Position numbers and translations under genes: made by a program. The notes below the pieces were generated by a model. That model was not told the origin of the DNA and did no database searches. It was given only the letters and a program-made list of their open reading frames with translations. Positions 9,105 to 17,405 of a stretch of DNA of 64,000 bases are shown here, one piece after another. How positions within the stretch are numbered: the first letter of the stretch is position 1; each line of letters begins with the position of its first letter. The DNA is from an uncultured Halocynthiibacter sp. (lineage in GTDB: Bacteria > Pseudomonadota > Alphaproteobacteria > Rhodobacterales > Rhodobacteraceae), in assembly GCA_947503035.1 (NCBI GenBank), contig CANNCD010000001.1, positions 1,302,001-1,366,000 of the forward strand, in the 5' to 3' direction.

Positions 9105-10159
9105 AACTGACCGAACGTCTGGGCCTGTTTGCCCTTCACAAAATGGACCCCGAGGCCGCGCATGGTCTGTCGATCAAGGCGCTTAATATGGGTCTTGCGC
9201 CGCTGGCCGGTGTGAAAACATCGCCGCGTCTTCAGACAAATATCGCGGGGCTTGAGATCGCGAACCCTGTTGGTCTTGCCGCCGGCTACGACAAAAACGC
9301 CGAAGCCGTGAACGCCCTGTCCCGCGCGGGTTTCGGTTTCCTTGAGGTAGGCGCCGCCACCCCGCGCGCCCAAGACGGCAACCCAAAACCACGCCTGTTT
9401 CGTCTGACGCAGGATAAGGCCGTGATCAATCGCTTTGGCTTTAACAACCAAGGCATGGAATTGATCGCCGATCGTCTGATCGCGCGCGACGCGGCGGTGC
9501 CTGTTGGTCTGAACCTTGGCGCAAACAAAGACAGCGAAGATCGCGCCGCCGATTTCGCACGAGTGCTGTCCCATTGTGGCCCGCATCTTGATTTTGCGAC
9601 GGTAAATGTATCCTCCCCCAACACCGAAAAACTGCGCGACCTTCAGGGCAAAGCCGCCCTATCCGCGCTGTTGTCGGGTGTGATGGAGGTCCGCGAAGAC
9701 CTGTCGCGCAAAATCCCCGTGTTCCTGAAGATCGCGCCAGATTTGACCGTGGACGAATTGACCGAGATCGCCGAAGTCGCCACCGAAACCGGCATCGACG
9801 GCATCATCACCACGAACACCACGTTGGACCGCGATGGTCTGTCCGGTCCGCACAAGGGCGAAAAAGGTGGCCTATCTGGCGCGCCTTTGTTCGAAAAATC
9901 CACTCGCGTTTTGGCGCAGCTCTCGCAACTGACCGACGGCAATATCCCATTGATCGGCGTTGGCGGTGTTGGCTCCGCGGAACAGGCCTATGCGAAAATT
10001 CGTGCGGGTGCCTCGGCGGTACAAATCTATTCCGCGATGGTCTATCAGGGGCTTTCGATGATCCCAGATGTGGTGGACGGGCTTGAGGCGTTGTTGGAGC
10101 GCGACGGCTTTGCCAACGTCAAAGACGCGGTGGGCACAGGGCGTGGCGACTGGCTTTAA
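9101..10159 (+). CDS. pyrD: Dihydroorotate dehydrogenase (quinone), class 2
   Basis: This 352-residue FMN enzyme of the inner membrane oxidises dihydroorotate to orotate with ubiquinone in pyrimidine synthesis. Class 2 marks are the N-terminal helical extension (residues 1-45) and a catalytic Ser in [18 protein letters not shown]-binding motifs are [28 protein letters not shown] and [20 protein letters not shown]. It is coupled to the DUF952 gene upstream. Its stop overlaps by 3-4 bases the stop of the convergent MATE gene. Confidence 0.97.
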   Translation: MKLTERLGLFALHKMDPEAAHGLSIKALNMGLAPLAGVKTSPRLQTNIAGLEIANPVGLAAGYDKNAEAVNALSRAGFGFLEVGAATPRAQDGNPKPRLFRLTQDKAVINRFGFNNQGMELIADRLIARDAAVPVGLNLGANKDSEDRAADFARVLSHCGPHLDFATVNVSSPNTEKLRDLQGKAALSALLSGVMEVREDLSRKIPVFLKIAPDLTVDELTEIAEVATETGIDGIITTNTTLDRDGLSGPHKGEKGGLSGAPLFEKSTRVLAQLSQLTDGNIPLIGVGGVGSAEQAYAKIRAGASAVQIYSAMVYQGLSMIPDVVDGLEALLERDGFANVKDAVGTGRGDWL

Positions 10160-11475
10160 CCGGCGACGTCACGTTCAAGGGCGGGGTATTTGACCGCAAG
10201 GGTCACGCCCCGCGCCACGTATGAAATCAACAGGGCGATCCACAATCCGTGGTTCCCCAACACGGGCGCCAAGACCCAAAGCACCCCCAGATATATCGCG
10301 ACGCTCACCATCATCATGTTGCGCATATCCCGCGCCCGCGTCGCGCCAATAAACACCCCGTCAAGCATCCACGGCGCGATCCCCAAAAGTGGCGCAAAGA
10401 CCATATAAATCAGGTATTGTCGCGCCTCAATGCGGATATCGGGGGCCGTGGTCATCACATCGATGATCATCGGGCCAAACACCCAAAACACCACCGCCAA
10501 AATCACCGCCATCACCGCGCACCAGATCGACGACAGGACCACGCCCCTGCGAAATACATCCCGCGCACGGGCCCCGATGGCCTGTCCGACGATGGCCTCA
10601 ACGGCAAAGGCAAACCCATCAAGTGCAAAGGCCGTGATGTGCAGGAACTGAAGCAGAATTTGGTTCGCGGCCAGTTGCAAATCGCCCAGACGCGCCCCGT
10701 AAAACAGGAAGGAAATCATCACCATTTGAAGCGCAAGAGAACGGAGCAGGATGTCACGATTGAGGCTGGCCATTTGCCACAGACGCTCCTTGTCGAACAG
10801 ACGTTTCGGATCGGCCCATCCCGCAAGCGCAAAGGCGTCTCGGCAAAACCAAAGCCCAATCGCAAGGCCCGCCCATTCGGCGATCACCGTCGCCGAGGCA
10901 ACCCCCGCCACGCCCAGATCAAGCCCCAGAACGAACCACAGGTCCAACAGGATATTCGCGCCGTTCATCACGATCTGGATCACCAAAACCGCACGGGTGC
11001 GTTCGGCGGCAATCAGCCACCCCGTAATTCCATAAAGCGCGATGGCCGCAGGGGCCGACCAGACCCGAATGCGCATGTATTCGCGCGCAAGGGTTTCGAC
11101 CTGATCCGAGGCGGGCGAAACCGCAAAGGCCCCTGCGAAGATCAAGGATTGGAACGCGATGAACACCGCCCCTGCCCCGAACCCGACCAACAATGCCCGC
11201 ACAAGCAACGCGGAGACCTCGGGTTGGTTCTTGGCGCCGATGGCTTGGGATGCAAGCCCCGTGGTCCCCATCCGCAGAAAGCCGAAAATCCAGTAGATCG
11301 CCGACAAGATAAGCGCGCCGACACCGACCGCTCCGATGGGAGCGGCCTCGCCCAGTTGACCGACAACACCGGTGTCCACGGCCCCCAATATGGGAACCGT
11401 CGCGTTCGAGATCACAATGGGAATGGCAATGGACAGGACACGCCGGTGCGACACGGTCTCTTGTTGATCAGCCAT
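10156..11475 (-). CDS. MATE family efflux transporter (DinF-like)
   Basis: This 439-residue protein has about 12 membrane helices and the two-fold MATE repeat. The first half opens with [20 protein letters not shown] and the segment [20 protein letters not shown]. The size and N-terminal motif suit the DinF/eukaryotic-like branch. It would export cationic drugs or metabolites using a Na+ or H+ gradient; the substrate is unknown. It ends a three-gene operon with two thioesterases. Its start lies within the end of the upstream gene (8-base overlap). Confidence 0.9.
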   Translation of the reverse strand: MADQQETVSHRRVLSIAIPIVISNATVPILGAVDTGVVGQLGEAAPIGAVGVGALILSAIYWIFGFLRMGTTGLASQAIGAKNQPEVSALLVRALLVGFGAGAVFIAFQSLIFAGAFAVSPASDQVETLAREYMRIRVWSAPAAIALYGITGWLIAAERTRAVLVIQIVMNGANILLDLWFVLGLDLGVAGVASATVIAEWAGLAIGLWFCRDAFALAGWADPKRLFDKERLWQMASLNRDILLRSLALQMVMISFLFYGARLGDLQLAANQILLQFLHITAFALDGFAFAVEAIVGQAIGARARDVFRRGVVLSSIWCAVMAVILAVVFWVFGPMIIDVMTTAPDIRIEARQYLIYMVFAPLLGIAPWMLDGVFIGATRARDMRNMMMVSVAIYLGVLWVLAPVLGNHGLWIALLISYVARGVTLAVKYPALERDVAG

Positions 11476-11974
11476 GGCTTTGCGGCATCAAAAAACGACC
11501 CGAGGCTTGGATGAACGGACGGTCGCGATTGTCTTGCCAACCTTCGACGTGGACGCTTGAATATCGGCGTCCTGCCCGCACAACCCGCGCCCGCGCATAG
11601 GAATCCCGTGGCAGGCCCGTGCGCAGATAATCAACGGTAAATCCAATGGTACGCGGCAGCCGCGGAAGCGGCGAATGCCCATCCACCGTCAGGTCGCCTT
11701 TTTCGAATTCGGGCCAAATGATCGACCAAGACAGGACGATAATTGAGGTGATCTCAAGAAACGCCGCAGTCGCGCCCCCATGAAGCGCTGGAAGCATAGG
11801 GTTTCCGATCAGATCATCCCTATACGGCAACACGGCGGTCAACTCATCCCCGCGACGATCAAATTCCACGCCAAGATAGTTGAGATAGGGAATGCCATCC
11901 GTCAACGCTCGAAGTGCGGTATCGCGGCGTTGTTTGACGACTTGGACGGTTTCGGGTGCTGGTCGTTGTGTCAT
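11468..11974 (-). CDS. PaaI-type hotdog thioesterase (first paralogue)
   Basis: This 168-residue hotdog-fold protein carries the PaaI signature PALHGGATAAFLE near residue 65, with the HGG that shapes the active site, followed by a hydrophobic helix. It would hydrolyse an acyl-CoA thioester. It lies between a second PaaI-like gene (ATGA overlap at 11971) and the MATE exporter. The pair may be distant duplicates, since they share fold and motif but differ in most other positions. The substrate is unknown. Confidence 0.87.
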   Translation of the reverse strand: MTQRPAPETVQVVKQRRDTALRALTDGIPYLNYLGVEFDRRGDELTAVLPYRDDLIGNPMLPALHGGATAAFLEITSIIVLSWSIIWPEFEKGDLTVDGHSPLPRLPRTIGFTVDYLRTGLPRDSYARARVVRAGRRYSSVHVEGWQDNRDRPFIQASGRFLMPQSHG

Positions 11975-12396
11975 GATTTCCCCGCAAGAGCCGTGACCGT
12001 AAAGGTGCCCGCCGCCGACGCGACCGGATTATCCATGTCGTCATCAAATGCAGTCGCGCGCACAAATGCAACGGAATTGGCCATGTGATAGCATTCGGCC
12101 GTGGCGACAATCGCCTGCCCCGCCACCGCCGAGCGCATATAATCGATCCGCAAGTCCAAAGTGGCAACGGACATTGGCCCCGCAGGGTGCGACAACACAG
12201 CGGCACCACAGGCCGTATCAATAAGCGCAGAAACCGCACCGCCATGGATTACGCCAGTTTCGGCATCGCCAATCAGTCGGGGATCATAGGGCATACGAAT
12301 GGTCGCGCCCCCGTCTTGCACCGTAACAAGGTCCATCCCAAGCGCGCGGGCATGTGGCAAGGCTGATATGAATTGTTGGGCAACTTGATTGGACAT
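11971..12396 (-). CDS. PaaI-type hotdog thioesterase (second paralogue)
   Basis: This 141-residue hotdog protein has the motif TGVIHGGAVSALIDTACGAA near residue 50, typical of PaaI/YbgC-like acyl-CoA thioesterases. The ATG at 12396 gives the usual length for the family; an in-frame ATG 11 codons upstream is less likely. It is the first gene of the thioesterase-thioesterase-MATE operon and is divergent from the first MerR gene. That placement suggests that the regulator or the intergenic region could serve both sides. Confidence 0.87.
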   Translation of the reverse strand: MSNQVAQQFISALPHARALGMDLVTVQDGGATIRMPYDPRLIGDAETGVIHGGAVSALIDTACGAAVLSHPAGPMSVATLDLRIDYMRSAVAGQAIVATAECYHMANSVAFVRATAFDDDMDNPVASAAGTFTVTALAGKS

Positions 12397-12563
12397 GGCG
12401 CACCTGCATAACTTTCGCACAGGTTTCACGGAATAACGATCTAGGTCAATCGCATTCGGTCTGTGACGCTGCGACCCAACGTCATTTGTACCCTGCGGGG
12501 AATGAATGTGGACGATTGATCAATTCTCTGACACAGACTAGGCTCATCTGAGGAGGCCCAAAA

Positions 12564-12938
12564 ATGTCCGATGATCGTATCAGTTTTAAAGAGATGTGCG
12601 CCAAGTTCGAGGTCACGCCGCGAACCCTTCGCTATTACGAGTATATCGAACTGCTCAGCCCCGAAAAAGAAGGCCGTTCACGGTTTTATACCCCACGTGA
12701 AGTGGCCCGCATGGTTTTGATTCTGCGTGGACGCCGATTTGGTTTTAGCCTCGAAGAGATCCGGCAATGGCTGTTGATCTACGAAGACGAAGGCACCGAG
12801 GCGCAAAATCAAGCGATGTATGAAATGTCCGAACGACAGCTTGTTTCATTGCGAAAACAACGCGTTGAGCTTGACGAGACCATCGCAGACCTTGAAAATA
12901 TTCGCGACATTGTCAAAGGCCGCACCGACGCAAGCTAG
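12564..12938 (+). CDS. MerR family transcriptional regulator (first of two)
   Basis: This 124-residue regulator has an N-terminal winged helix (FKEMCAKFEVTPRTLRYYEYIELL, then FYTPREVARMVLILRGRRFGFSLEEI) and a C-terminal coiled-coil dimerisation helix. There are no cysteines suited to metal sensing. The acyl-CoA gene context suggests control by an acyl-CoA or related effector (inference). A TGAGGAGG site precedes the ATG. The neighbouring MerR paralogue at 13057 has a closely similar HTH. Confidence 0.9.
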   Translation: MSDDRISFKEMCAKFEVTPRTLRYYEYIELLSPEKEGRSRFYTPREVARMVLILRGRRFGFSLEEIRQWLLIYEDEGTEAQNQAMYEMSERQLVSLRKQRVELDETIADLENIRDIVKGRTDAS

Positions 12939-12973
12939 CGCAAGGTCAGGCACAAAAGTGACGTAGCGTTTCA

Positions 12974-12989
12974 TTTACGTTCACGTCAA
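12974..12989. promoter_or_regulatory. ACGT inverted repeat, candidate MerR operator
   Basis: TTTACGT and ACGTCAA (12974-12980 and 12983-12989) form a near-perfect inverted repeat with a 2-base centre. A possible -35 (12974-12979) and a TAATAC -10 (12999-13004) would be 19 bases apart, the long spacing expected of MerR-activated promoters. A third ACGT lies at 12961. It sits upstream of the second MerR gene and the beta-oxidation operon. The operator role is inferred. Confidence 0.5.
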
Positions 12990-13056
12990 CTTTGGTTGTA
13001 ATACTTCGTTATCGGGCGCATCTTATAGATGTAGCAACCGTGTAATGAGGACCAAA

Positions 13057-13461
13057 GTGATAGACGTCGACCTAACAGAAACAATGGGCATTCGTGAGAT
13101 GTGCGACACCTTTGAGGTGACCGCGCGTACCTTACGTTTTTATGAATCCAAAGAGCTTCTCTTTCCAATTCGTATCGGGCAACGCCGCCTGTTTACGAAA
13201 CGGGATCGAGCGCGGCTCAAACTGATCCTGCGTGGCAAACGCTTTGGGTTCAGTTTGGAAGAAATTCGTCAACTTTTGGATCTCTATTCCACGGATGATC
13301 AACAGCGGACCCAATTGATCCGCACCCATGAGATCGCCCACGAACGTTTGAATGACATGAAAAGGCAGCGCGATGAGCTGGAGGAAGCCATCGCCGACTT
13401 GGAATCTCAACTAGATTGGGCAGATGCCCGCATCCAAGAGCTCCAAGACACCAACGATTAA
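13057..13461 (+). CDS. MerR family transcriptional regulator (second of two)
   Basis: This regulator has 134 residues from the GTG at 13057, which is preceded by GAGGA at 13048-13052. An in-frame ATG at 13045 lies in that site and is less likely. The HTH (GIREMCDTFEVTARTLRFYESKELL) and the motif LILRGKRFGFSLEEI nearly repeat those of the upstream paralogue, and a coiled coil follows. It lies 12 bases before the acyl-CoA dehydrogenase gene and probably controls that operon and itself through the ACGT palindrome. It resembles MerR regulators of acyl-CoA and branched-chain catabolism (LiuR type). Confidence 0.88.
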   Translation: MIDVDLTETMGIREMCDTFEVTARTLRFYESKELLFPIRIGQRRLFTKRDRARLKLILRGKRFGFSLEEIRQLLDLYSTDDQQRTQLIRTHEIAHERLNDMKRQRDELEEAIADLESQLDWADARIQELQDTND

Positions 13462-13473
13462 AAGGGAAGAGAC

Positions 13474-15249
13474 ATGCCAAGCTATACCGCACCAGTAAAA
13501 GACCTTCAGTTTGTGTTGCAGGACGTTTTGAACGTCACCGCCACATCTGTCCCCGGTTATGATGAGCTTGAGGCCGATTTCACATCCGCCGTCCTCGAAG
13601 AGGCCGGCAAGGTTGCGACCAACGTTTTGGCACCGCTGAACCAATCCGGTGACCACGAGGGATGTCGTTTGGAGAACGGTGTGGTCTCCACGCCCAAGGG
13701 TTTCAAAGAGGCCTTCGAGGTCATGAAAGAAGGCGGCTGGACCGCGCTTGATTGTGACCCTGAATATGGCGGCCAAGGCATGCCATATGTACTGGGCATG
13801 GCTGTGGGCGAGGTGTTCGTTTCCGCGAATATGGCGTTCAACATGTATCAAGGTCTGACACACGGCGCCTATTCCGCGATCCACGTGCATGGCTCGGACG
13901 AACAGAAATCGACATACCTGCCAAACATGGTGTCCTGTGAATGGACCGGCACGATGAACCTGACCGAACCGCACTGCGGCACCGATCTTGGTCTTATGCG
14001 CACCAAGGCCGAACCACAGGGCGACGGCACCTATGCAATTTCCGGCCAAAAGATTTTCATCTCGGCGGGCGACCACGACATGTCGAACAACGTGATCCAC
14101 CTTGTTCTGGCGAAAATCCCTGGTGGTCCCGATGGCGTCAAAGGCGTGTCCCTGTTTATTGTGCCGAAATACAAAGTGAACGAAGACGGTTCCGTCGGTG
14201 AGGCGAACAATGTCTCTGTTGGCTCTATCGAGGAAAAGATGGGCATCCACGGCAATTCCACCTGTGTGATGAACTATGACGGTGCGATCGGCACCTTGTT
14301 GGGCGAAGAACACAAAGGCATGCGCGCCATGTTCACCATGATGAACGAAGCGCGTCTTGGCGTTGGCCTTCAGGGCTATGCACAGGCCGAGGCGGCGTAT
14401 CAAAACGCGTTGATCTATGCCAAAGACCGTCTTCAGGGACGCGATGTCACCGGTGTGAAAAACCCCGATGGCCCCGCCGATCCGTTGATCGTCCACCCCG
14501 ACATTCGTCGTAGCCTGATGGACCAGAAATCATTTATCGAAGGCGCGCGCGCATTCGCATTGTGGTCCGCAACCTTGATCGATCAGGGCCACCAAGGCGA
14601 CAAAGACGCCGAGGGGCTCGTGTCTCTTCTGACCCCCGTGATCAAAGGGTTCCTGACAGACCGCGGTTTCGACATGGCCGTGCAGGCGCAACAGGTTTAC
14701 GGCGGCCATGGCTATATCGAAGAATGGGGCATGTCCCAATTCGTGCGCGATGCACGGATCGCCATGATCTATGAGGGTGCGAACGGTGTTCAGGCGCTTG
14801 ATCTGGTCGGTCGTAAATTGGCAACCGATGGCGGCAAACACGTGATGGCGTTCTTTGAGATGGTCAAAACATTCATCAAAGAAAACGCCGATAATGACGT
14901 GTTGGCCGACGGCTTCCTTCCGCAACTCAAGGCCGCATCCAAAGACCTTCAATCCGCTGGCATGTTCTTTATGCAAAATGGCATGACGAACCCCAACGCG
15001 GCGCTGTCTGGCTCCTATGACTTTATGCACATGTTCGGTCATGTCTGTCTGGGTCTGATGCATGCACGCATGGCCAAGGCCGCGGGCGAGGCATTGGCGA
15101 ATGGTACGGATGATGTTGATTTCTATGAAACCAAGATCAAAACCGGCCGCTACTATATGGCACGTCAATTGCCGGCAACATCCATGCATCTCGCACGAAT
15201 CGAAACCGGTGCAGATCCTGTAATGTCGCTCGACGCGGATCAATTCTAA
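13474..15249 (+). CDS. Acyl-CoA dehydrogenase, long form
   Basis: This 591-residue flavoprotein has the acyl-CoA dehydrogenase core plus the extra C-terminal domain (PF12806 type). It introduces the alpha,beta double bond in beta-oxidation. Motifs seen are [53 protein letters not shown] and [13 protein letters not shown], whose Glu is the catalytic base position. The same subfamily includes DmdC (methylmercaptopropionyl-CoA dehydrogenase), so the substrate is not certain. Adjacent thiolase and FadJ genes favour fatty acids. It follows the MerR gene by 12 bases and has an AGGGAAGAG site. Confidence 0.92.
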   Translation: MPSYTAPVKDLQFVLQDVLNVTATSVPGYDELEADFTSAVLEEAGKVATNVLAPLNQSGDHEGCRLENGVVSTPKGFKEAFEVMKEGGWTALDCDPEYGGQGMPYVLGMAVGEVFVSANMAFNMYQGLTHGAYSAIHVHGSDEQKSTYLPNMVSCEWTGTMNLTEPHCGTDLGLMRTKAEPQGDGTYAISGQKIFISAGDHDMSNNVIHLVLAKIPGGPDGVKGVSLFIVPKYKVNEDGSVGEANNVSVGSIEEKMGIHGNSTCVMNYDGAIGTLLGEEHKGMRAMFTMMNEARLGVGLQGYAQAEAAYQNALIYAKDRLQGRDVTGVKNPDGPADPLIVHPDIRRSLMDQKSFIEGARAFALWSATLIDQGHQGDKDAEGLVSLLTPVIKGFLTDRGFDMAVQAQQVYGGHGYIEEWGMSQFVRDARIAMIYEGANGVQALDLVGRKLATDGGKHVMAFFEMVKTFIKENADNDVLADGFLPQLKAASKDLQSAGMFFMQNGMTNPNAALSGSYDFMHMFGHVCLGLMHARMAKAAGEALANGTDDVDFYETKIKTGRYYMARQLPATSMHLARIETGADPVMSLDADQF

Positions 15250-15267
15250 GGGCATCCTGTTCGGGAC

Positions 15268-15294
15268 GGGCGCCAATGGCGCCCAGCCCATTTT
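15268..15294 (+). terminator. Intra-operon hairpin after the acyl-CoA dehydrogenase gene
   Basis: A 7-bp GC-only inverted repeat (15268-15274 with 15278-15284) with an AAT loop is followed six bases later by TTTT. It lies between the dehydrogenase and the next operon gene and may attenuate transcription or stabilise the upstream message. Confidence 0.5.
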
Positions 15295-15308
15295 AACAGG
15301 AGGCAAAA

Positions 15309-15521
15309 ATGCCCAAACGATTCCGACTGACGCGACGTTTTCCTGTCGCCATGACCGAAGATGGTTACCGTAAGCTCAAGGGGTTCGCCAATGAGGCGGG
15401 CCTTGATGAGGGGGAGGCGCTGTCGTTTTTGTTCGAAAATTTCAACAGCGTCATCGACCATGACAACCTGACCCATCGGCTTCGGATTTTTAATTCCGAA
15501 CTTGATGCACGTAAACGCTAG
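15309..15521 (+). CDS. Small conserved-looking protein, possible ribbon-helix-helix fold
   Basis: This 70-residue basic protein has a strong AGGAGG ribosome binding site, so it is very probably translated. The order is a short strand-like stretch RFPVAMTEDGYRKLKGFANE followed by a helix and a second helix (residues 31-47). This resembles ribbon-helix-helix DNA-binding proteins (strand, helix starting with T-E-x-x-Y, turn, helix with an A-G-L), but no family can be named with certainty. It sits inside the beta-oxidation operon, 12 bases before the GST gene. A regulatory or complex-forming role is only a guess. Confidence 0.7.
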   Translation: MPKRFRLTRRFPVAMTEDGYRKLKGFANEAGLDEGEALSFLFENFNSVIDHDNLTHRLRIFNSELDARKR

Positions 15522-15533
15522 GAGGACCACAAC

Positions 15534-16172
15534 ATGACTATGAAACTTCACTGCTTTGGCGAAAGTGGCCACTCTTATAAGGTTGCGTTGGCGTTGAACC
15601 TTGCAGGCGTTGACTGGGAACCCGTCTATGTTGATTTTTTCAACGGCGCGGCACGAAGCCCCGAATTTCGCAGCAAGATCAACAACATGGGCGAGTGCCC
15701 CGTGTTCATCGATGGCGACACGCACCTGACACAGTCCGGTGTGATCATCGATTACATCACCGAAAAGACTGGCAAATTCGGCGGCACAACCCCCGAAGAG
15801 AAACGCGACGTTTTACGTTGGGTTTTGTGGGACAATCACAAGATGTCGTCGCTTGCGGGGATCACGCGGTTCCTGACGAATTTCTTGCCTGCGGACAAAC
15901 GATCCCCCGATGTAATCGCGTTCCACAAGGGGCGCCTGAAAGTGTCGCTCGACATCCTGAACACTGCCCTTGAGGGACGCGAATGGCTTGTGGGGGACAC
16001 GATCACCGCCGCCGATCTGTCCTGCTGTGGCTATCTTTTTTACCCAGAAGAATTCGGCTTTGACCGGTCTTCTTATCCGAATATCGACGCTTGGCTTACG
16101 CGGATTTCCGAATTGCCGGGCTGGAAACACCCTTACGAATTGATGCCCGGATCGCCTGCCGACCGCGCATAA
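15534..16172 (+). CDS. Glutathione S-transferase family protein
   Basis: This 212-residue protein has an N-terminal thioredoxin-like domain (residues 1-80; GESGHSYKVALALNLAGVDWE and later VPVF-type cis-proline context ECPVFIDGDTHLTQSG). An all-helical C-terminal domain follows, with the N-capping motif TAADLSCCGYLFY. Ser10 could be the catalytic residue. The operon position suggests detoxification of, or assistance with, reactive enoyl/acyl intermediates (inference). It has an AGGAGG site. Confidence 0.88.
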   Translation: MTMKLHCFGESGHSYKVALALNLAGVDWEPVYVDFFNGAARSPEFRSKINNMGECPVFIDGDTHLTQSGVIIDYITEKTGKFGGTTPEEKRDVLRWVLWDNHKMSSLAGITRFLTNFLPADKRSPDVIAFHKGRLKVSLDILNTALEGREWLVGDTITAADLSCCGYLFYPEEFGFDRSSYPNIDAWLTRISELPGWKHPYELMPGSPADRA

Positions 16173-16181
16173 GGAGGAAAA

Positions 16182-17393
16182 ATGACAGAAGCCTATATCT
16201 ATGATTCCGTGCGCACCCCGCGCGGCAAAGGCCGCAAAGATGGCGCGTTGCACGAAGTAACCAGCGTCAAGCTTTCGGCGGATATCTTGAACGCCGTTAA
16301 GGATCGCAATGGGTTCGAAAGCCGCGATCTGGAAGATGTGATTTGGGGCAATGTGACCCAAGTTGGCGAAAACGGTGCCTGTTTGGCGCGGGCTTCTGTC
16401 CTTTATTCTGACTATGACGAACAGGTGCCCGGCCTGTCGATCAACCGGTTCTGTGCCTCGGGCATGGAGGCGGTGAACCTTGCTGCGAACCAAATTCGTG
16501 GTGGGTCTGGCATGGCCTACATCGCCGGGGGCGTCGAAATGATGGGTCGCGTTCCGATGGGATCTGATGGCGGCGCGATGGCTGTTGACCCGAAAATGGC
16601 GATGGACACCTATTTCATCCCACAGGGCGTATCTGCCGATGTGATCGCAACCGAATACGGGTTCTCCCGCGACGATTGCGATGCCTATTCCGTTGAATCC
16701 CAGCGCCGTGCCGCACAGGCATGGGCCGAAAACCGGTTCGAAAAATCTATCGTTCCCGTGCGCGACCAAAACGGCCTGTTGATCTTGGACAGCGACGAAT
16801 ACATGCGCCCCAGCACCGACATGCAGTCGCTTGGCGCGCTTCGTCCCGCGTTCAAGGACATGGGCGAAGTGATGCCCGGTTTCGACAAGGTCGCCTTGAT
16901 GAAATACCCGCATCTTGAACGGATCAACCACGTGCACCACGCGGGCAATTCATCCGGTATCGTGGATGGTTCTGCGGCACTGTTGATCGGCGACAAGGCA
17001 TTCGGTGAGAAATACGGCCTTAAACCCCGTGCGCGCATTCGTGCGACCGCGAAAATCGGCTCTGATCCCACCATGAACCTGACCGGCCCTGTTCCAGTGA
17101 CCGAGAAAATCTTGGCGGAGTCCGGCATGTCCATTTCCGACATCGATATCTTTGAAATGAACGAAGCCTTTGCCGCCGTTGTGTTGCGTTTCATGCAGGC
17201 GTTCAACATCGAACATGAAAAGGTCAACGTGAACGGTGGTGCGATTGCCATGGGTCACCCATTGGGCGCGACGGGCGCGATGATCATCGGCACCGCGCTT
17301 GATGAATTGGAACGTACCGGCAAAGGCACCGCGCTTGCGACCCTTTGTGTGGCCGCCGGTATGGGCGCCGCAACCATCATTGAACGCGTGTAA
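16182..17393 (+). CDS. fadA: Acetyl-CoA C-acyltransferase (thiolase)
   Basis: This 403-residue thiolase carries out the last step of beta-oxidation, cleaving 3-oxoacyl-CoA with CoA to acetyl-CoA and a shortened acyl-CoA. The catalytic residues can be placed: Cys91 in INRFCASGMEA, His359 in GGAIAMGHPLGATGA and Cys389 in TLCVAAGMGAA. The length is typical. A strong AGGAGG site precedes the ATG, and the fadJ-like gene follows by 12 bases. Together with fadJ it would form a bacterial trifunctional complex. A biosynthetic acetoacetyl-CoA thiolase role is less likely in this context. Confidence 0.93.
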   Translation: MTEAYIYDSVRTPRGKGRKDGALHEVTSVKLSADILNAVKDRNGFESRDLEDVIWGNVTQVGENGACLARASVLYSDYDEQVPGLSINRFCASGMEAVNLAANQIRGGSGMAYIAGGVEMMGRVPMGSDGGAMAVDPKMAMDTYFIPQGVSADVIATEYGFSRDDCDAYSVESQRRAAQAWAENRFEKSIVPVRDQNGLLILDSDEYMRPSTDMQSLGALRPAFKDMGEVMPGFDKVALMKYPHLERINHVHHAGNSSGIVDGSAALLIGDKAFGEKYGLKPRARIRATAKIGSDPTMNLTGPVPVTEKILAESGMSISDIDIFEMNEAFAAVVLRFMQAFNIEHEKVNVNGGAIAMGHPLGATGAMIIGTALDELERTGKGTALATLCVAAGMGAATIIERV

Positions 17394-17405
17394 GGGAGAG
17401 AACAC

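Noticed and set aside
10249-11514. A 421-codon open frame opposite the first MATE gene
   Set aside because: Composition (Arg, His, Pro, Gln rich) and coextension with the MATE gene mark it as an antisense shadow.
13474-15249. Assignment as DmdC (methylmercaptopropionyl-CoA dehydrogenase)
   Set aside because: The subfamily is shared, but the operon carries thiolase and FadJ genes rather than dmdB/dmdD-like genes, so fatty acid oxidation is the safer call.
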